Assembly (NCBI GenBank): GCA_026770025.1
Contig: JAMXDE010000033.1
Span: 496,001 to 560,000 of the forward strand
From: Craspedostauros australis
Lineage: Eukaryota; Bacillariophyta; Bacillariophyceae; Mastogloiales; Achnanthaceae
Direction: 5' to 3'
DNA: 64,000 bases
In this document: one piece after another, positions 39,040-50,176 of the stretch
How positions within the stretch are numbered: the stretch's first letter is position 1
Layout: the number at the start of each line of letters is the position of its first letter
The notes under the pieces: model-generated
What the model was told of the DNA's origin: nothing
The model's database searches: none
What the model saw: the letters and a program-made list of their open reading frames with translations, nothing else
Program-made: the position numbers and the translations under genes

Positions 39040-41984
39040 TACTCAAGTTTTGGCATTATCGTCCTTATTTTTTAACAGTGTGCATTGTTTTGACAGAAAT
39101 AAACAAGAAGAGACAAGAATCATGCGATGATTTGCGTACAAGAGATGCAAAAAGAGAGATCTGGACAATCGAATCAATCATTTTGGTTCAGATTGGGCAA
39201 AAATGCGAAAAACCATGTTGGTACCATGAGGAAACAAACAGTTTGACGAAACAGTGTGGGAAACAGGGAAGCAAGAAAGCAAATCGTGACGTCACATGGG
39301 CATTGCAAAGACCTAAATCCCCACGAAAGTGGCTGTCTCCACCGCGTCCAGACAAGTTTCAATAGCGGGGCTCCCCCTGGAATTCCGACAGCCCGGCGTG
39401 TCCCAGTACCCAAGTTCTGGGGCCACTCGAACCCCTCTAATTTCGCAATGACTGCTCGTCATGGCCTTCTTACATCGGTGCGACACAATTGTGCAACCAC
39501 TTCAATGCATCATTTATCAACAACTTCACCTCCAAGCAGCATCGTGACTGACGACAGCCGAACTAATTTTTGAAGTGAACAAAACTGAAACCTCCAACGC
39601 TCTCCATTTAACGGTCTGGTGCGCCGCCGTGACATCTCTCCAAGCAAACCACCAACAGAGCAATAATTTACAACTCCAGCTACGGAAGCCATGGCGCTCC
39701 GCGCGGAAGATATAACCTAAATGGCGGCGAACAAGAAACCGAAAGACAGAGGCGGAGACACCTTTCGGAGCGACAGTCGCGAGCCAACGTGTCTTGTCAC
39801 TGAACAACGACGCGAGGCATCATGGCGACGCTTGGGAACCGCGGTAAATACGTTTTCGGCGTCGTTTTCCAATGGGACTGCCTTAGTAGTCCATTTAGTC
39901 CGTGCTCTTGTCCTCACAAAACGCAAAGGTACTACTGTAGACGTGTGATCGACGTCCCGTGGGAGAGGCTATGAACACTAGGAGCTACTTCTGTTGCCAT
40001 TGATTGCCCAGTGCAGGACAGCTCGACGGGGCTTAGCCAGCGTCTGCGCCATCAATTTTTGGCTGGATGTCTTTGGACATGTTGCCACCAACCGTGTTGA
40101 GGCCAATCGCCCAGGTACGCGCTTTCTGGGCTTGATCTTCGTTGTGCAGTCTTGCTTCAACAGTGGAAACAGTGAGCGCAACCCCGAACGCAGGAAGAGG
40201 GCAAAGCCTCGCGCGTACTCTGTGGTACAGGAAGCACGTCTGTCCTGACCAGAATAGCCTGCGAGTGCGAGCAGACACATCCTGCTCGCCGAATGTGACA
40301 TGACATGTTCCGTTTGGAAACTGAGGCAAGGGCCATTGGAAGAGGAGGTGGATGGAGTTGGCGTGAACTTCGAAGCGGTATTCGCCAGCACGATGATTGA
40401 TGCACAGGGCGGCTTGGCTGTCGAAATGTCCGAAAGCGATTTCTTCATCTTGATGAGAACGAGTGTTTTGTCCTACAGCAACAGGAGATGGCGGAACAAC
40501 TATGCCTTCTGTGACGTCACAATGCAGTAGGAGTCGTCATGCGAGACCGCACCACGATCCATGCGATTAATTGTTTGACTGCGCAGATAACATGCAAGGT
40601 TAGTGGCGTCACATGACTCGAAATGATGCAGTGAGCGTACACCTGGGCGAACGATGATGCAAATTGCATCAGCCTTCACGTCGCTTTCGTAGTCACTGAT
40701 GTGGGAGCAGGTCATTCCCGCACGTCGCCCGATCACTTGTCATCTCGAGTCTGACTCACACGAATGGGGAGAAGTTCTCTTTTCGCTCAGCCTGGTTGGG
40801 GAAACGTCGGCACATCATCTGGACCGAACGAGCACAGGAAGCTGCCGGCATTCGTCGTCCACAGAAGAGTTGGGCCACAGCTATGCGCCATGCGAGACAA
40901 GTTGAACTTGTGATCATTAATTATTTGCCATGAATGCGTCAACTTCTTGTTTGTGGTGCACGATGTGAGCGACATGTCGGAAACGAGGGGCTCTCTTCCC
41001 TCACGCGGAACAGTTCACCTCGGCATGGCCCCTCTCCCAGGATCACTTGTTTCGTGTTGGGTGTTCGAGGAGATGCGCAGAGTGCAATGGTTGTGTTCGA
41101 AGTACTGCTTCGCAAGAGACACCAAGTCACTGCTTTCGCTCCTGCCAGTTGTCCTATCCGAGACACATGGCTTTGAGACACCAAGCTAGACATGCAATAG
41201 CACATGTATGCAACCACACAGATTGCAAGATGGATTGGCAACATCTTCATTTGTGCTCATTGACATCGTTGCTAGACGTGAAGAGTTGAGTTAATACTTC
41301 TGAAAACTGTACGTGCATGTTCATGTCTGACTATTCAAACACAGTAGCCTATCCTGAACGTGGATTGGCCTGACCGATGATGCACGTTTGATGGTGCTCG
41401 AATCGAGGGGGACCCGGTAGCAGACATCTTCGTGGTTGTTCTTCCGCTGGCGAGGTTGACCGCTGCATGATCGTGACGATCGGACGCGGTGCTGACTGAT
41501 TCGCCAATCTATTATTGGTTACCCGCATCCCCCAAGCTGTGTTTGTCCGTTGAGTCATTGAGAGTCACGCTCAGTACCTGGGAATGATAGCGCGTTCTTC
41601 GTCTCGGATTCCAGAGAACACGAGCGCTTTCGGCACATGTGAGTATCATGATACTATGCCCCAACACACATTGGGAGCGGTGAAACTACAGTGACCGACG
41701 TGGCGAACGCACCCGCACGTCGAAGAGGGAGGGGCAATACATGGGGGAGAACATGCTCCAATGTCCAAGCCCCGTCGGATCGGTGTTCTTCCGAAGTTTC
41801 GCACTCGCGAACGCGCATTGGCACTCGCGTAACCGTCATTGAGTATGTTAAGTGGAATGCGTTGGTAGCGACATGGTCACGATACAGGACCGACATGGGA
41901 TCCCTATGAACACGCCTTGGACACGACACGGACGTGCGACAAGCACGACATGGACATGCGACAGACACCGCGCAGGATCGGCAC

Positions 41985-42039
41985 CGACGAGCAAGCGACG
42001 AGCAAGGAACGAGCAAGCGACGAGCAAGCGACGAGCAAA
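41985..42039 (+). repeat. 11-bp minisatellite (5 units of CGACGAGCAAG)
   Basis: Five near-perfect units start at 41985, 41996, 42007, 42018 and 42029. The same unit recurs 300 bp downstream. Confidence 0.85.
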
Positions 42040-42341
42040 TTGCTCAAAATTACCGTGGTTTTGTCACGGTGACATGTCGCGAAAACGGCCATACTACGGT
42101 GTCTAATCTAGTTGTATTTTAAAGGGCGGCAGAGTGCACTTTTGAAAAATAGATTGCATGAATGTAAGCGTACTATCTATACCATGGTAGCGCACGTATT
42201 TGATCTTGATTGCAACTTCATTCTGAAACACAGTTGACAACAGAGTTTTGCATCGCAGCGTCTCCACACTGATCACCTACGATACTGTGACATCTCTCGA
42301 TAAGTAAAGTGCGGTAAGCGACATGTCGATTTTTCAGGAAT

Positions 42342-42412
42342 CGACGAGCAAGGGGACGTGCAAGTGACAAGCAAGGGGACGTGCAAGTGACGAGCAAGGG
42401 GACGAGCAAGGA
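42342..42412 (+). repeat. Second array of the same 11-12-bp unit
   Basis: Units alternate between GACGAGCAAGG and GACGTGCAAGT forms. This array is more diverged than the one at 41985-42039. Confidence 0.75.
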
Positions 42413-45400
42413 ACGCGACTTCAGCACGACGTGAGCACGACGTAGACGTGCCTCCGATGTGACAAAGGTGCAATGGATGCACGACTTGGATGCGACCCTG
42501 TCACGACTTGGACACGACATCGGTACGACTTCGCACACCAAGCTGCGCGAGGGGCGTTGCGAATGACAGTGACGCTCAACGCATGCGTGCGGAGAAACTT
42601 GTGTCCGTTGATCGGCCTGTTTCGACCCCATAAATAGGCGCCTGTGCTATCCGCAGGAAATACCCCGAGCACTGAACATCGTGACACAAAGAGGTGCAGG
42701 GGCATACATGTTGATCGTGCTTCGCTTCCATCGTTTTGTGTATGGGACTCATGCGAACATCGTTCACTTGTTGTGTAACCGCCTTTTGCGTGCTTGCTTC
42801 GCGGAGGTTCGCATCCAGGAAACGTGTTCTCGCCACGCGCGGCACTACATTTTCGCACGGAGGAAACTGCTACCGTTATCATCTCGATGTGCTCCACCGC
42901 GACTCCTCGCAGACGGACGCGTGATGACATCAGCAATAAACAGCGCAGTGAATCACATGAAAATTGGAGAGTGAAGGTCGTGTCGCATGTGCTGTCCGGC
43001 ACCCAATTGCAAGACACACAGTCTCATCTGTTCTCTCGCACTTCGCCGCGCAACCAATCATGACTGCTTCTGTCACGGTGAACACAGCGGGCGTGCGCAT
43101 CACCAAACCAAGACAAATTCTGCTCATCTCGTGTGCGTTACGATGTTGGTGTTGTGGTTCCAACCACGGGGGATGATTGCGACAGCCAGCTTGTTGCCGT
43201 GTGGCGTTTGGGGCGATTCTCCGTCTTTCGCCAGTGACTGAAACCAAAGCGAGTGCGTGACGAAGTCGTCCGCGCTGATGCTGGACGCTGTGAGGCGCCT
43301 TGTGTCTTTGCGCCAACTTGCTGTGCGGATGGGATCCTCCGCCGCTGCCTCCAACCGACAACAGTCAAATCAAGCACTCGCCATGCACACACCTGAAGCA
43401 CATTCAACACAGTAGCAACACTGACTCGAATTGAACTCTGTGATGGCTTGCCCTCGTTTGATGTTGTTCCTGTGATGCAAGAGGCATGCGACGGGTTGGC
43501 TGCCCAAACAGATGCACAGAACACACGATAACTAGCCCATCCCTTGTATAATACTAGTAACAAATAGCTCCACTGTCAAAACCACGAAACGTGATGATCG
43601 TCAATAGCTTCCTGTGTCTGTTGAGTTAGCGCGTGGTTGGTGTCCTGGTTTGAAAAGAGCAAGCAAGCAATTGCACTGATGGGGTAATCGGGAAAGCGCC
43701 ATGTTCCGTTGTTTCACGTTGTAAATACTATATTCTGAGTGTGCATCTCGGACGCACTGGACAAGCATCACGAGGAACGCAAAGCGAATTTTGTGCCCTC
43801 GTGGCAACACCCCCAAGGAAGAAGACTGCCAGACACCCACGCTTGCTGAAGGGAGTCCCACCTTGACACACGAATATCCCAGAGAATCACCAACGAGCAC
43901 CTGCGCCGCATAGCCAAACAAACGTTGGACGGGGGCGGGCTCACCACCTTCGACAACGGACACGACCACGACAGTGATCACACAACAACGTAGTGCGCAT
44001 TAATACAGGAACGTGGAGGAATGGCGCTGCTCCCGGCGCAGAGCGCGACGGTTGATGACATGAAGTTCAGTAGGCTGGTAGGACAACGGACAGCTTGTGG
44101 TTGGAGGAGCGCTCTGTGGTAATCAACGATGGTGCGAAAAGGAACCGATCGGACAAGTACGAAAGTTACCTGAACAAGGGGAGGGGAGAACACGAATGAT
44201 GATTGCAGATCAGCCACTTCTTTCCAAAGAGGGAAAGCAATTGTGTGACTGCATCGATGCCGCGTCGTGTCGTGTCGTGGGTCTGGGATGGGGATGTGTT
44301 GGGACAGACACGACAGGGTGGAACGAGAAAAGGGGACATCATCGGCATGTGCGAACAGTGCGCGACATCGCAACCACGAACGCAAATCAGCGCGACGTCA
44401 TGTCAACACGGGAAAGGCGTGCTCTAGTAGTCCCAGGAGCGCATGACTCGACAGACCCAAAAACCGCGCAACACACCCCAAGCGTGAACAAATCAAAAAT
44501 CGACGCAAAAATAGCATTTACCGCGCTTCCCTTGGTGTCGGTGAAAGAACGTTCCTGCGATGTGGCGTTTCTCCCTTTGCCGCTTTGCTGCGTCGTGACG
44601 AAGCGTGACAGTTGTACATGTTGTGCACAGGCCTTTTTGGTGGAATGTCACCGCTCTTCGCTTTTTACGACAGAGTATCTCATGCGGTCTCTGTTTCTTC
44701 TCCTTTCCTCGCGCAGATGTGCTGTTGTCTTTTTCGCTCGCACAATTGTGTGGTCAAACTGGTGCACAGGCGCCGAGCTGCCAAGTTTGAATTGTGTCCC
44801 CTGCATTCCGCACAGGCAGCGACACGAACGGTTGTACGCAACAGTGATGACAGAAGCCAATCTGTTTGCGGTAGGCAGACAAACAATCAGGTGGGATGCG
44901 CTACACTATACGAGCGCTGTCATGTCCTGCGCTCCGACTTCACCAAACACCATGCTTCTCTGGAGACGAGGTCGCCCGGTTTGCAGAAGCACAACCGCAA
45001 CCAATGCGATTTGAGTTCTACCGACGCAAGCAGAAGGGCGCGAAACCGTTTCTCCACTCGTGTGCGACTGGTTCGTTGCAACCCCTGTGCGAAGCATTTG
45101 CAAAGTCCGAGCTGCAAGTAACGTCAGAGAGTACGAGTACAGGAGAGAACTCAGTTGCGCGAAGGTCTCTGACGTGTAGTATAATAGTGACCAGCCACCA
45201 GGAAGAAGGACCGCAACGGTTCGACACAAACGAGAAAGTCTCAAAAACAAAACCGCTTGCGGTCATGATGCCGTCCTCAAGAGAGCACGGGTACACATTA
45301 TTGTAGAAGGAATCATCCATTGAGTACGCAGCTCTCACATGATTGCGTTCCCCCTTCAGATTCATGTGAATGTTCGCCCTTTGACCCAAGGCGACACCCA

Positions 45401-46788
45401 AGACGGCACTCTCATGCTCCATCATTTTCTCATCGAGGCGAACTCCCAACAGAAAAGGGGCATGTGATGGTTTCGGTATTTGAGGGAGAGTGAACGGCCT
45501 CCTTCCTGAAACGCCAACAGCACCCGATCTCATCATCGAAGAAGGGGAAGAGCCAACTCCGTGCACTTCACGCCTCCTCCTGGGTTGGATGCGCGTTTGG
45601 TGGTCTTCCTCTTCGTTTCTCTCCCTCCCTTTCCATCACCCTTTCCGTCATCTTCGGGAAGCCTGTCTGGAACGGGAGAACGATGCCGATGCGAGGTACG
45701 GAAGCTGCAGCCCAGTGCCCAAGTCACTTTGAACGGAAAGAACAGCAGATTCCTCTCCAACGCGCGGGCCGTGTGGACTTGTCCTTGCGCAACCTCTGCA
45801 AACTTGTTTCTCTCATCCTTTCGCAACCAAATCCACCGCCTCCATCACGACCTCTCAATGATGGTATCTCAGTTTGAATCTGTGATCGTGAGTGTGTGCA
45901 CGCCTTCCTCTTATTTCACCAGTTCATGAATCCATTGCTTCGTTGCCACGCGCGCTGATCATCCATTCGAATCAACTTCGCAAATTGGATCCCCAGGATA
46001 GTTGTTGCTGTTGTGGTTGTTGGTGGTGTTGTTCTGCTCGGAACAGTTTCGACGCCTCTTGGCAGGTTGTCGGATAACGTGTTTCGCCAAGTGGAAACGA
46101 CCGTGAGTGTTTCGTGCCCGTGACACAAGATCGTCACCCGTCCGACCATTTTGTGTCGGGCTGGATTAACAACAGAACGTTCCTCGCCGCTCCACGCGCG
46201 CTGAGTCAATCCCGGAAACAAGCGAGGAACAACGAAAGAACGATCCACTCAGGTACTGAATTGCCTCCTAGTCCGTGTGGTGATGTCACTCTCAATCGTC
46301 GCGCATGGCTGAGCGAAGAACTTGACATGTTAACTTGTTTGTGTCTGTCTGCATGTGTCATTTACGGTTGAGAGACGTTAAATGAGACCGTTGAGAGATA
46401 TGTGGCTGTTGTTTTATGTAGCATTTATTCAGTCTGTCCTCCACTTCATCAGTACAATCACCTTTGTGAGTTGTCTGGAAGCAATCGGACACGATCGTCC
46501 GCCCGGGACTTATCAGACATTTGCGATGTTGGCAGGTCACAAGGAACAACGAGCAATAGCCTCCACCACGTTGAAGAACATTGGCAAACATCAAATCACA
46601 ACAAGAACACAACATCTGTCATGACAGACGCAGTTCCGCCCAACGAAGACCACGGATCTATTCGACATGGGTGGAAACAGACGGAGCTGGATTTTGTAAC
46701 TGGCTGTGCTGTTGTTGTTGTCGCGCAAGGACTATTCTTGTATTAGTTGTACGCACTCTCTGGTCGAATTTGCTTTGCTCCGTTGTGT

Positions 46789-48033
46789 TTATGCCAACTT
46801 TTTGCTGTTGCCTTGGTACGAGTACATCACCACCTCAGGCTGCTGCTGCTGGCTCTTGATATCGTTGACGTTGATGTTGTTCGAGCTTGCGGCCTTGGTC
46901 GGTGCTGCCTTCTCGGCTGATTTCAAGGCTTGCGATCGGTCCTCCTTTGGCATGAAGGGGGTGCAGATGAGGTAGATCAGGTAGAGGAAGAAGATCATCA
47001 TGTAGTTCGCCAGCGGGATGCGAACGATCTCGTGCATCTTCTTCATGCGGTCCATGTACTGGTAGGTGCCGACGACGGTGATAGCGAAGGCTGTCGTGGA
47101 CAGGCGGGTGGCCCTGTCGGAAAGACCCAGGCCGTAGATCTGGGTGAGGAAGAAGATGCCCGAGAAGCCAAATCCGAACATCTGCCACTTGTTGTTTCCG
47201 TTACCGTAGGCGGTGACGACACCGTGCGGGATTACGCACATCTCGAGGAAGAGCTTCCAGCCGCGGTTCAAGTGCGCGCGGTGGAACATGAGCACGGTCT
47301 GGCTGAGCAGCAGGAACATGTACCAGAATCCGTACAGGTGGCCCGGAGTCGCTGCCATGGGGTGGTACCAGAAGGTGTAGATCAGACCCCACGAGAAGAA
47401 GTAGGAATGATAGTTTTTGGCGATGCTGAGGAACCGCTGGGGGAATGACATCTTGTATCCGAAGATGAGCCCGCGCCATGGCGATTCCATGAGGATGATG
47501 ACCTGCAGCATCATGGCGGCGGCTGCGATGGACGTGATCTCTGGCACGTCCTGCGCCAGGCCGTCGTAGAAGTAGCGCGTCTGCAGCCAGTGGGTGACGA
47601 AGCCAAACATGTGGATGCCGATCATGGCCCAATTGAACCAGCGCATCTGGGGGGAGTACCGCTTTGGCCTGTTCTGGCGCATGTAGGCGATGAGCAGCCA
47701 GGTGGCGGTCTGATGGATGGCGTATCCCGTCCAGGCCGTGGCGAACGACCACTGGGTGGGCTGCTGCAGCCTCCATGGGTACTGGAGGGCTCTGGTGTGG
47801 CCGACGATCGGGTAGGATTCCAGATGCGATGCCGTCAGCGCGATGATGGCGGTGAGGCTGCATGACAGCGTCATGATCTTTGCGTACAGTGGAAAGAGTG
47901 ACGATGATCGAGGCTTGGAGGGCATCATTGTTGGTGCGGATGCCGCTGTTGGTGATGATGTTGGTGGTGGTGGTGTTGAAGTCGATGCTGCCGATGATGG
48001 CACTGTCGAGACTGACGTCATGGTGATGGTCAT
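46789..48033 (-). CDS. Polytopic membrane protein of unknown function
   Basis: The product has 414 residues. Residues 1-45 are Ser/Thr/Pro-rich and likely cytosolic or disordered. About nine to ten hydrophobic helices follow between 47 and 365, for instance 'IMTLSCSLTAIIALTASHL', 'WAMIGIHMFGFVTHWL', 'MFLLLSQTVLMF' and 'YMMIFFLYLIYLICTPF'. Conserved-looking polar positions inside the membrane region include several His and Trp residues ('YHSYFFSWGLIYTFWYHPM', 'HRAHLNRGW'). The tail is Lys/Ala-rich then Gln-rich. I do not recognise the family; the many His and Trp residues would suit a haem- or metal-binding membrane enzyme, but no known motif supports that. Met36 or Met37 are alternative starts. 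Both flanks are repeat-rich intergenic DNA. Confidence 0.75.
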   Translation of the reverse strand: MTITMTSVSTVPSSAASTSTPPPPTSSPTAASAPTMMPSKPRSSSLFPLYAKIMTLSCSLTAIIALTASHLESYPIVGHTRALQYPWRLQQPTQWSFATAWTGYAIHQTATWLLIAYMRQNRPKRYSPQMRWFNWAMIGIHMFGFVTHWLQTRYFYDGLAQDVPEITSIAAAAMMLQVIILMESPWRGLIFGYKMSFPQRFLSIAKNYHSYFFSWGLIYTFWYHPMAATPGHLYGFWYMFLLLSQTVLMFHRAHLNRGWKLFLEMCVIPHGVVTAYGNGNNKWQMFGFGFSGIFFLTQIYGLGLSDRATRLSTTAFAITVVGTYQYMDRMKKMHEIVRIPLANYMMIFFLYLIYLICTPFMPKEDRSQALKSAEKAAPTKAASSNNINVNDIKSQQQQPEVVMYSYQGNSKKLA

Positions 48034-48561
48034 GGTGTTGATGCTCGTCTGCGTGCTTGTGTAGTATGCTGGAAGTGGTTGGGCGGTGTTTCAGGATGCT
48101 TTTGTGAAGAGGATGACGATGGAGTGATGAAGTATGTGAAGTGGAGTTGAGGTTTGATGATTTTGATGTTTTGATGTTTTGGTGAATCGATTTTGTGTCT
48201 GTCTCTGCATCATCTCCATCAAGCAGTCTCAGTGGCATCACGTTTGAGTGCAGCTGTTAGCTCCAGACGGCAGAATTTCCGCCAAGAGGTTGCAGTGGGA
48301 CAAACACGAACTTCGTAATCGGAGTCAACATATTCTTGCGTTCCCGGGTCTTTTTCGCTTTGCGCCGACTTCCCTCTTCTCCGTGTCTGGACCATGGGTC
48401 GAAACACCACTCCAGGGGACACTCGGCAGAAAGTCTGGATTCCATTCAACCTATCATACGTTAAGTAAGTTAGTATCATGACATTATCCTCCAGTCATTC
48501 AAAGTTGTTGCGTTTGGCGTCAATTACCCCCTTTACAAAACCTTGGGTCGCAACAGAGAAA

Positions 48562-48630
48562 CTCCCGACATTCCCGACAAAGCACCCGACATTCTCGACA
48601 TTCCCGACATTACCGACATTACCGACAAAG
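48562..48630 (+). repeat. 9-bp minisatellite (CCCGACATT-type)
   Basis: About seven units of the form [C/A]CCGACATT, interspersed with CCCGACAAAGCA variants. Confidence 0.85.
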
Positions 48631-48916
48631 CGCTCAATACTCGTCACAAGGCAGTCGGCGTGTTTGAGTACCTTTGCCCATCTGCTCGTGCTCGCTTGTT
48701 GGATGACGTTGATAGAGTGTGTCCCAGTGCGATCCATCAGTTGTACCCAGAACACACACCAGACACCACTCAAAGCGCTGAGGCTATTTGGATCGTTACA
48801 GTGCGTTCATTGGTTCTACCGTGGGGATTCGGACAATCAAGGGACAACCTTTTCCATTTGATGACACAACAACACCCCATTTCGCCTCGTGTCATTATGC
48901 CTCACATCATTTCGCC

Positions 48917-49008
48917 TCACATCACATCACATCACACCACACCACACCACATCACACAACATCACACAACATCACACAACATCGCACCACAACGCATCGC
49001 ATCGCGCG
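48917..49008 (+). repeat. (CATCA)n/(CACCA)n/(CATCACACAA)n compound microsatellite
   Basis: Pentamer repeats pass into three decamer units CATCACACAA and then CGCAT repeats. Confidence 0.85.
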
Positions 49009-49104
49009 AAAAAAGACAACTGATTGAGCCTGTTCTTGGTTTTGCTGATTGGTATTGAACTATAATAGGTTAATCTGGAGAGTGTTGCTTGATGGTCATT
49101 CGAC

Positions 49105-49363
49105 TCACTTGGAGCTCTTCTTCTTCGATGCTTGCTGGATGGTGAGGTAATGAATTAACTTCTGATGGCGGACCTCCTGATAAATTCGATGGCGAAACAC
49201 GTCCTTGTTAAAATGCATGTACTCCTTGTGTGTCTTTTGGAACTCGGATGGTGGCAGTTGAGTGTGTCGGTTGTTCTTGACATCATCAGCAAGCAGTGCC
49301 TTTGCCTCAGACATGTCGAATACTTGCTGTCCCATGTTGTTAGTTGATGCTCTTGGATGCATT
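49105..49363 (-). pseudogene. 3' end of a host gene interrupted by Copia-2
   Basis: The frame runs from the Copia-2 LTR edge to a stop at 49105-49107. The host part begins at 'MHPRASTNNMGQQVFDMSEAKALLADDV' and includes 'FQKTHKEYMHFNKDVFRHRIYQEVRHQKLIHYL', ending in a Lys/Ser-rich tail. The pattern 'S-E-A-K-x-L-L-x-x-D-V ... P-S-E-x-x-x-T-x-x-E-Y-x-x-F-x-x-x-V-F-R-x-x-I-Y-Q-E-x-R' resembles a repeated family of unknown function I associate with diatoms. The preceding seven residues of the open frame (49383-49364) are LTR sequence. The 5' part of the gene would lie beyond the right edge, past Copia-2. The family match is from memory; coding status is likely. Confidence 0.55.
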
Positions 49364-50156
49364 TGTTGGCAAGTTCCGCTCACGGTAACCTACGATCGTG
49401 GAAGGTGGTGTTGGTTGATAGTCGTCTGTTTGCTATTTCATTAGTTGGCTACTCCAATCCTCTCGGTGTACGCCCGTTCTCTTGCCCGATGCTCTCGGCA
49501 CTTCAATCTGTTTCATAGATTCAGTCTCCGACTATGAGTCGGTACGCGAGATGCTCTCTCGCTCCTCTCTGTATTCTCTCTCTCTCAACATCGTGTGCTC
49601 GTGCTACACGATACTCCGTGTTCGATGCGTACTCCGCATTCGACACTCCGTTCATTCAGTACTGGCTCCTACTCCATGAGTACTCGCCATTTGAAGTTCA
49701 CCTTCTGTATCCATGATGCTGATGCCCTTCGGTCATCGGATCTTCGCCTCCTGCTCTGACTTGGAGACAGATGTTGACGTGGTGACATGATGACATCCTG
49801 TCAACGTCAGTAGGCGTCCTTCTGCTCTCCAGATGTCACGTTCCATTGGTGATGCAGTGGTCTGTCAGATGATATCGTCATCTGAGGTTTAGTTGGGAAG
49901 TACCTCGAGATTCTCTTGGTACCATTGATGGATGGACGGACGATATTCCAATTCTCTCAGAAATCGTCGATTGCAAATTTCCTCCAGAAATCTTGCTCCT
50001 TTTCGTGTGTTCCGTTTCCCCTGTAATTCTGACGAATCACAGCATACTATTGACACGAGTGTAGTTATACCGTCCAAGTGCGTATGAGAGAATAGCGGGT
50101 GAACGATGCACATATACGCGTACATCTCGACATATACTCACATGTACATCTCGACA
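49364..50156 (-). repeat. 3' LTR of Copia-2 (793 bp)
   Basis: On the plus strand it starts TGTTGGCAAG and ends ATCTCGACA. It closely matches the inverted solo LTR at 29257-30055. The left flank is GCATT; its partner would be outside the window. Confidence 0.9.
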
Positions 50157-50164
50157 CCCTTCCT
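50157..50164 (-). other. Polypurine tract of Copia-2
   Basis: AGGAAGGG on the minus strand, directly inside the 3' LTR. Confidence 0.7.
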
Positions 50165-50176
50165 GTGTGCATTCGG

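Larger units (their letters stand above)
39040..46788. other. Gene-poor 7.7-kb region
   Basis: Many frames of 60-300 codons overlap on both strands, as expected from GC-balanced sequence with few stops. None shows a family pattern; the longest is 44097-45014 (+). Contents that can be supported are two arrays of an 11-12-bp unit (41985-42039 and 42342-42412), two perfect TGACGTCA palindromes (near 39289 and 40512), a GTATCATGATAC palindrome near 41643, and the inverted 17-bp motif at 39422-39438. No RNA gene was recognised. Confidence 0.4.
48034..49104. other. Repeat-rich intergenic region
   Basis: This is the 5' flank of the membrane-protein gene. It contains a 9-bp minisatellite and a (CATCA/CACCA)n region. 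The open frames at 48478-49058 (+) are products of those repeats. Confidence 0.45.

Noticed and set aside
44097..45014. A 305-codon plus-strand frame in the gene-poor region.
   Set aside because: It is overlapped by several other frames, has Cys/Arg/Thr-rich random-like composition and no family motif.
47201..48241. A 346-codon frame overlapping the membrane-protein gene.
   Set aside because: It is a shadow in another frame, with His/Arg/Pro-rich composition; the membrane-protein frame has clear transmembrane periodicity.
48543..49058. A 171-codon plus-strand frame.
   Set aside because: It is produced by 9-bp and 5-bp repeats (DIPDI..., HHTTPHH...).
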